Assembly: GCF_963678635.1 (NCBI RefSeq)
Contig: NC_087062.1
Location: 7,430,193 to 7,494,192 of the forward strand
DNA length: 64,000 bases
DNA from: Symsagittifera roscoffensis
Lineage: Eukaryota > Xenacoelomorpha > Acoela > Convolutidae
Direction of reading: 5' to 3'
Below are positions 63,310 through 64,000 of this stretch, piece after piece. Numbering within the stretch: position 1 is the stretch's first letter; every line of letters begins with the position of its first letter. The position numbers and the translations under genes were made by a program. The notes under the pieces are model-generated. The model was not told the DNA's origin and ran no database searches. It saw only the letters and a list, made by a program, of their open reading frames with translations.

Positions 63310-64000
63310 TAGGGACAATCTTTCGCGTATATTTGAGTTCCACTTTAAACCATTTAACTTTGTTTTCCAAATTGTGCAACTATATGAGTTACGAATGTCG
63401 TTTATCTATTTGAAAAACAATTAGTTTAAATTGTACTGGTGCTATTACCTCAAAAACTTATGCTATTTTCAATGCAGTAAATTTTTAAATTTTCAATGCA
63501 GTCAATTGTTAAACCTGCCCGATTAGAAGTAGTGATGTAACTACCTAATCATAAGTTCTTCCACAAGCTGCCAGGGAAAAATCAACAAGTATGTAAGTGT
63601 AACATAGTGCTTCACACCTATGTTAGCTGCTAATCATTAATTACCATAAATGGTGCGATTTAGATTAAAATGTCAATGCCATGTTACGTCAATGATAAAA
63701 TATTAAATCTATATTTACTTAATGCAAACAATGAGGAGAATGAAAAAAGGAGAAGAATTGGAGAGCCATTACAATAAAGGAGCTCAAAATAGTAATTGAA
63801 ATATTAATACTCACTTTTATTAATCGATCAGCTTAGACTCTAGAGAAAGGGGGTAGCCATCACAAAGCACATCCCTGAGTCGAAGATATTAAGCCTAGAC
63901 CGCACATCCATAACAACATACTTCACCACTGTAGACTACAAAAGCAACACTTATCGATCAAGCGTTTATAGCCAGAGCAGCTATAGAACACTATGCTCAA
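63310..64000. other. no gene seen
   Basis: AT-rich sequence with short repeats such as TTTTCAATGCAGT (twice near 63470-63500). No open frame or known element. Confidence 0.5.

Overview
The window is a piece of a draft nuclear genome of an animal, most likely an invertebrate; I cannot name the phylum. The evidence is a spliced, AT-rich host gene that reads as an orthologue of PAXIP1/PTIP (six BRCT domains), a second spliced host-type gene with a JmjC domain, dense transposon remains and a 200-base scaffold gap (16417-16616). Nothing looks bacterial or organellar.

Layout. 1-8400: a decayed Ty3/gypsy-like retroelement on the plus strand (gag, protease, RT-RNase H, integrase) whose last reading frame looks like a diverged macro (ADP-ribose-binding) domain, followed by a direct repeat. 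8628-16314: a plus-strand block of long, mostly unrecognised reading frames with the same compact character; one is an SGNH/GDSL-type hydrolase with all its catalytic motifs. This is probably the accessory half of a giant retroelement. 16867-17712: a short hAT transposon with perfect terminal inverted repeats. 17713-20180: intergenic DNA. 20185-29987: the PAXIP1-like gene in nine coding exons, with hairpins, a MITE and tRNA-like units in its introns. 29988-32090: intergenic.

32089-55199 is mobile DNA: a decayed gag, two near-identical Helitron-type elements of about 7.7 kb in the same orientation (32788-40502 and 40660-48344), then a second gypsy-like element whose gag start is inverted and whose pol ends in a clearly recognisable TARG1/OARD1-like macro domain with the known catalytic Lys and Asp positions kept. 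About five units of a 171-bp tandem repeat follow (55238-56090).

56242-62421: a minus-strand JmjC gene. An LTR retroelement (56946-62204, 4-bp target duplication TTAC) sits exactly in the 5' splice site of one of its introns. The insert has lost almost all of gag and pol but keeps an envelope-glycoprotein-like frame and an antisense, apparently spliced, small gene. 62918-63309 looks like a short processed retrocopy. The remainder holds nothing I can assign.

Main points of interest: two different gypsy-like elements each ending in a macro-type domain, an SGNH hydrolase in what looks like a retroelement accessory block, two Helitrons that share an old helicase frameshift but carry complementary later breaks, and a retroelement lodged in a splice donor.
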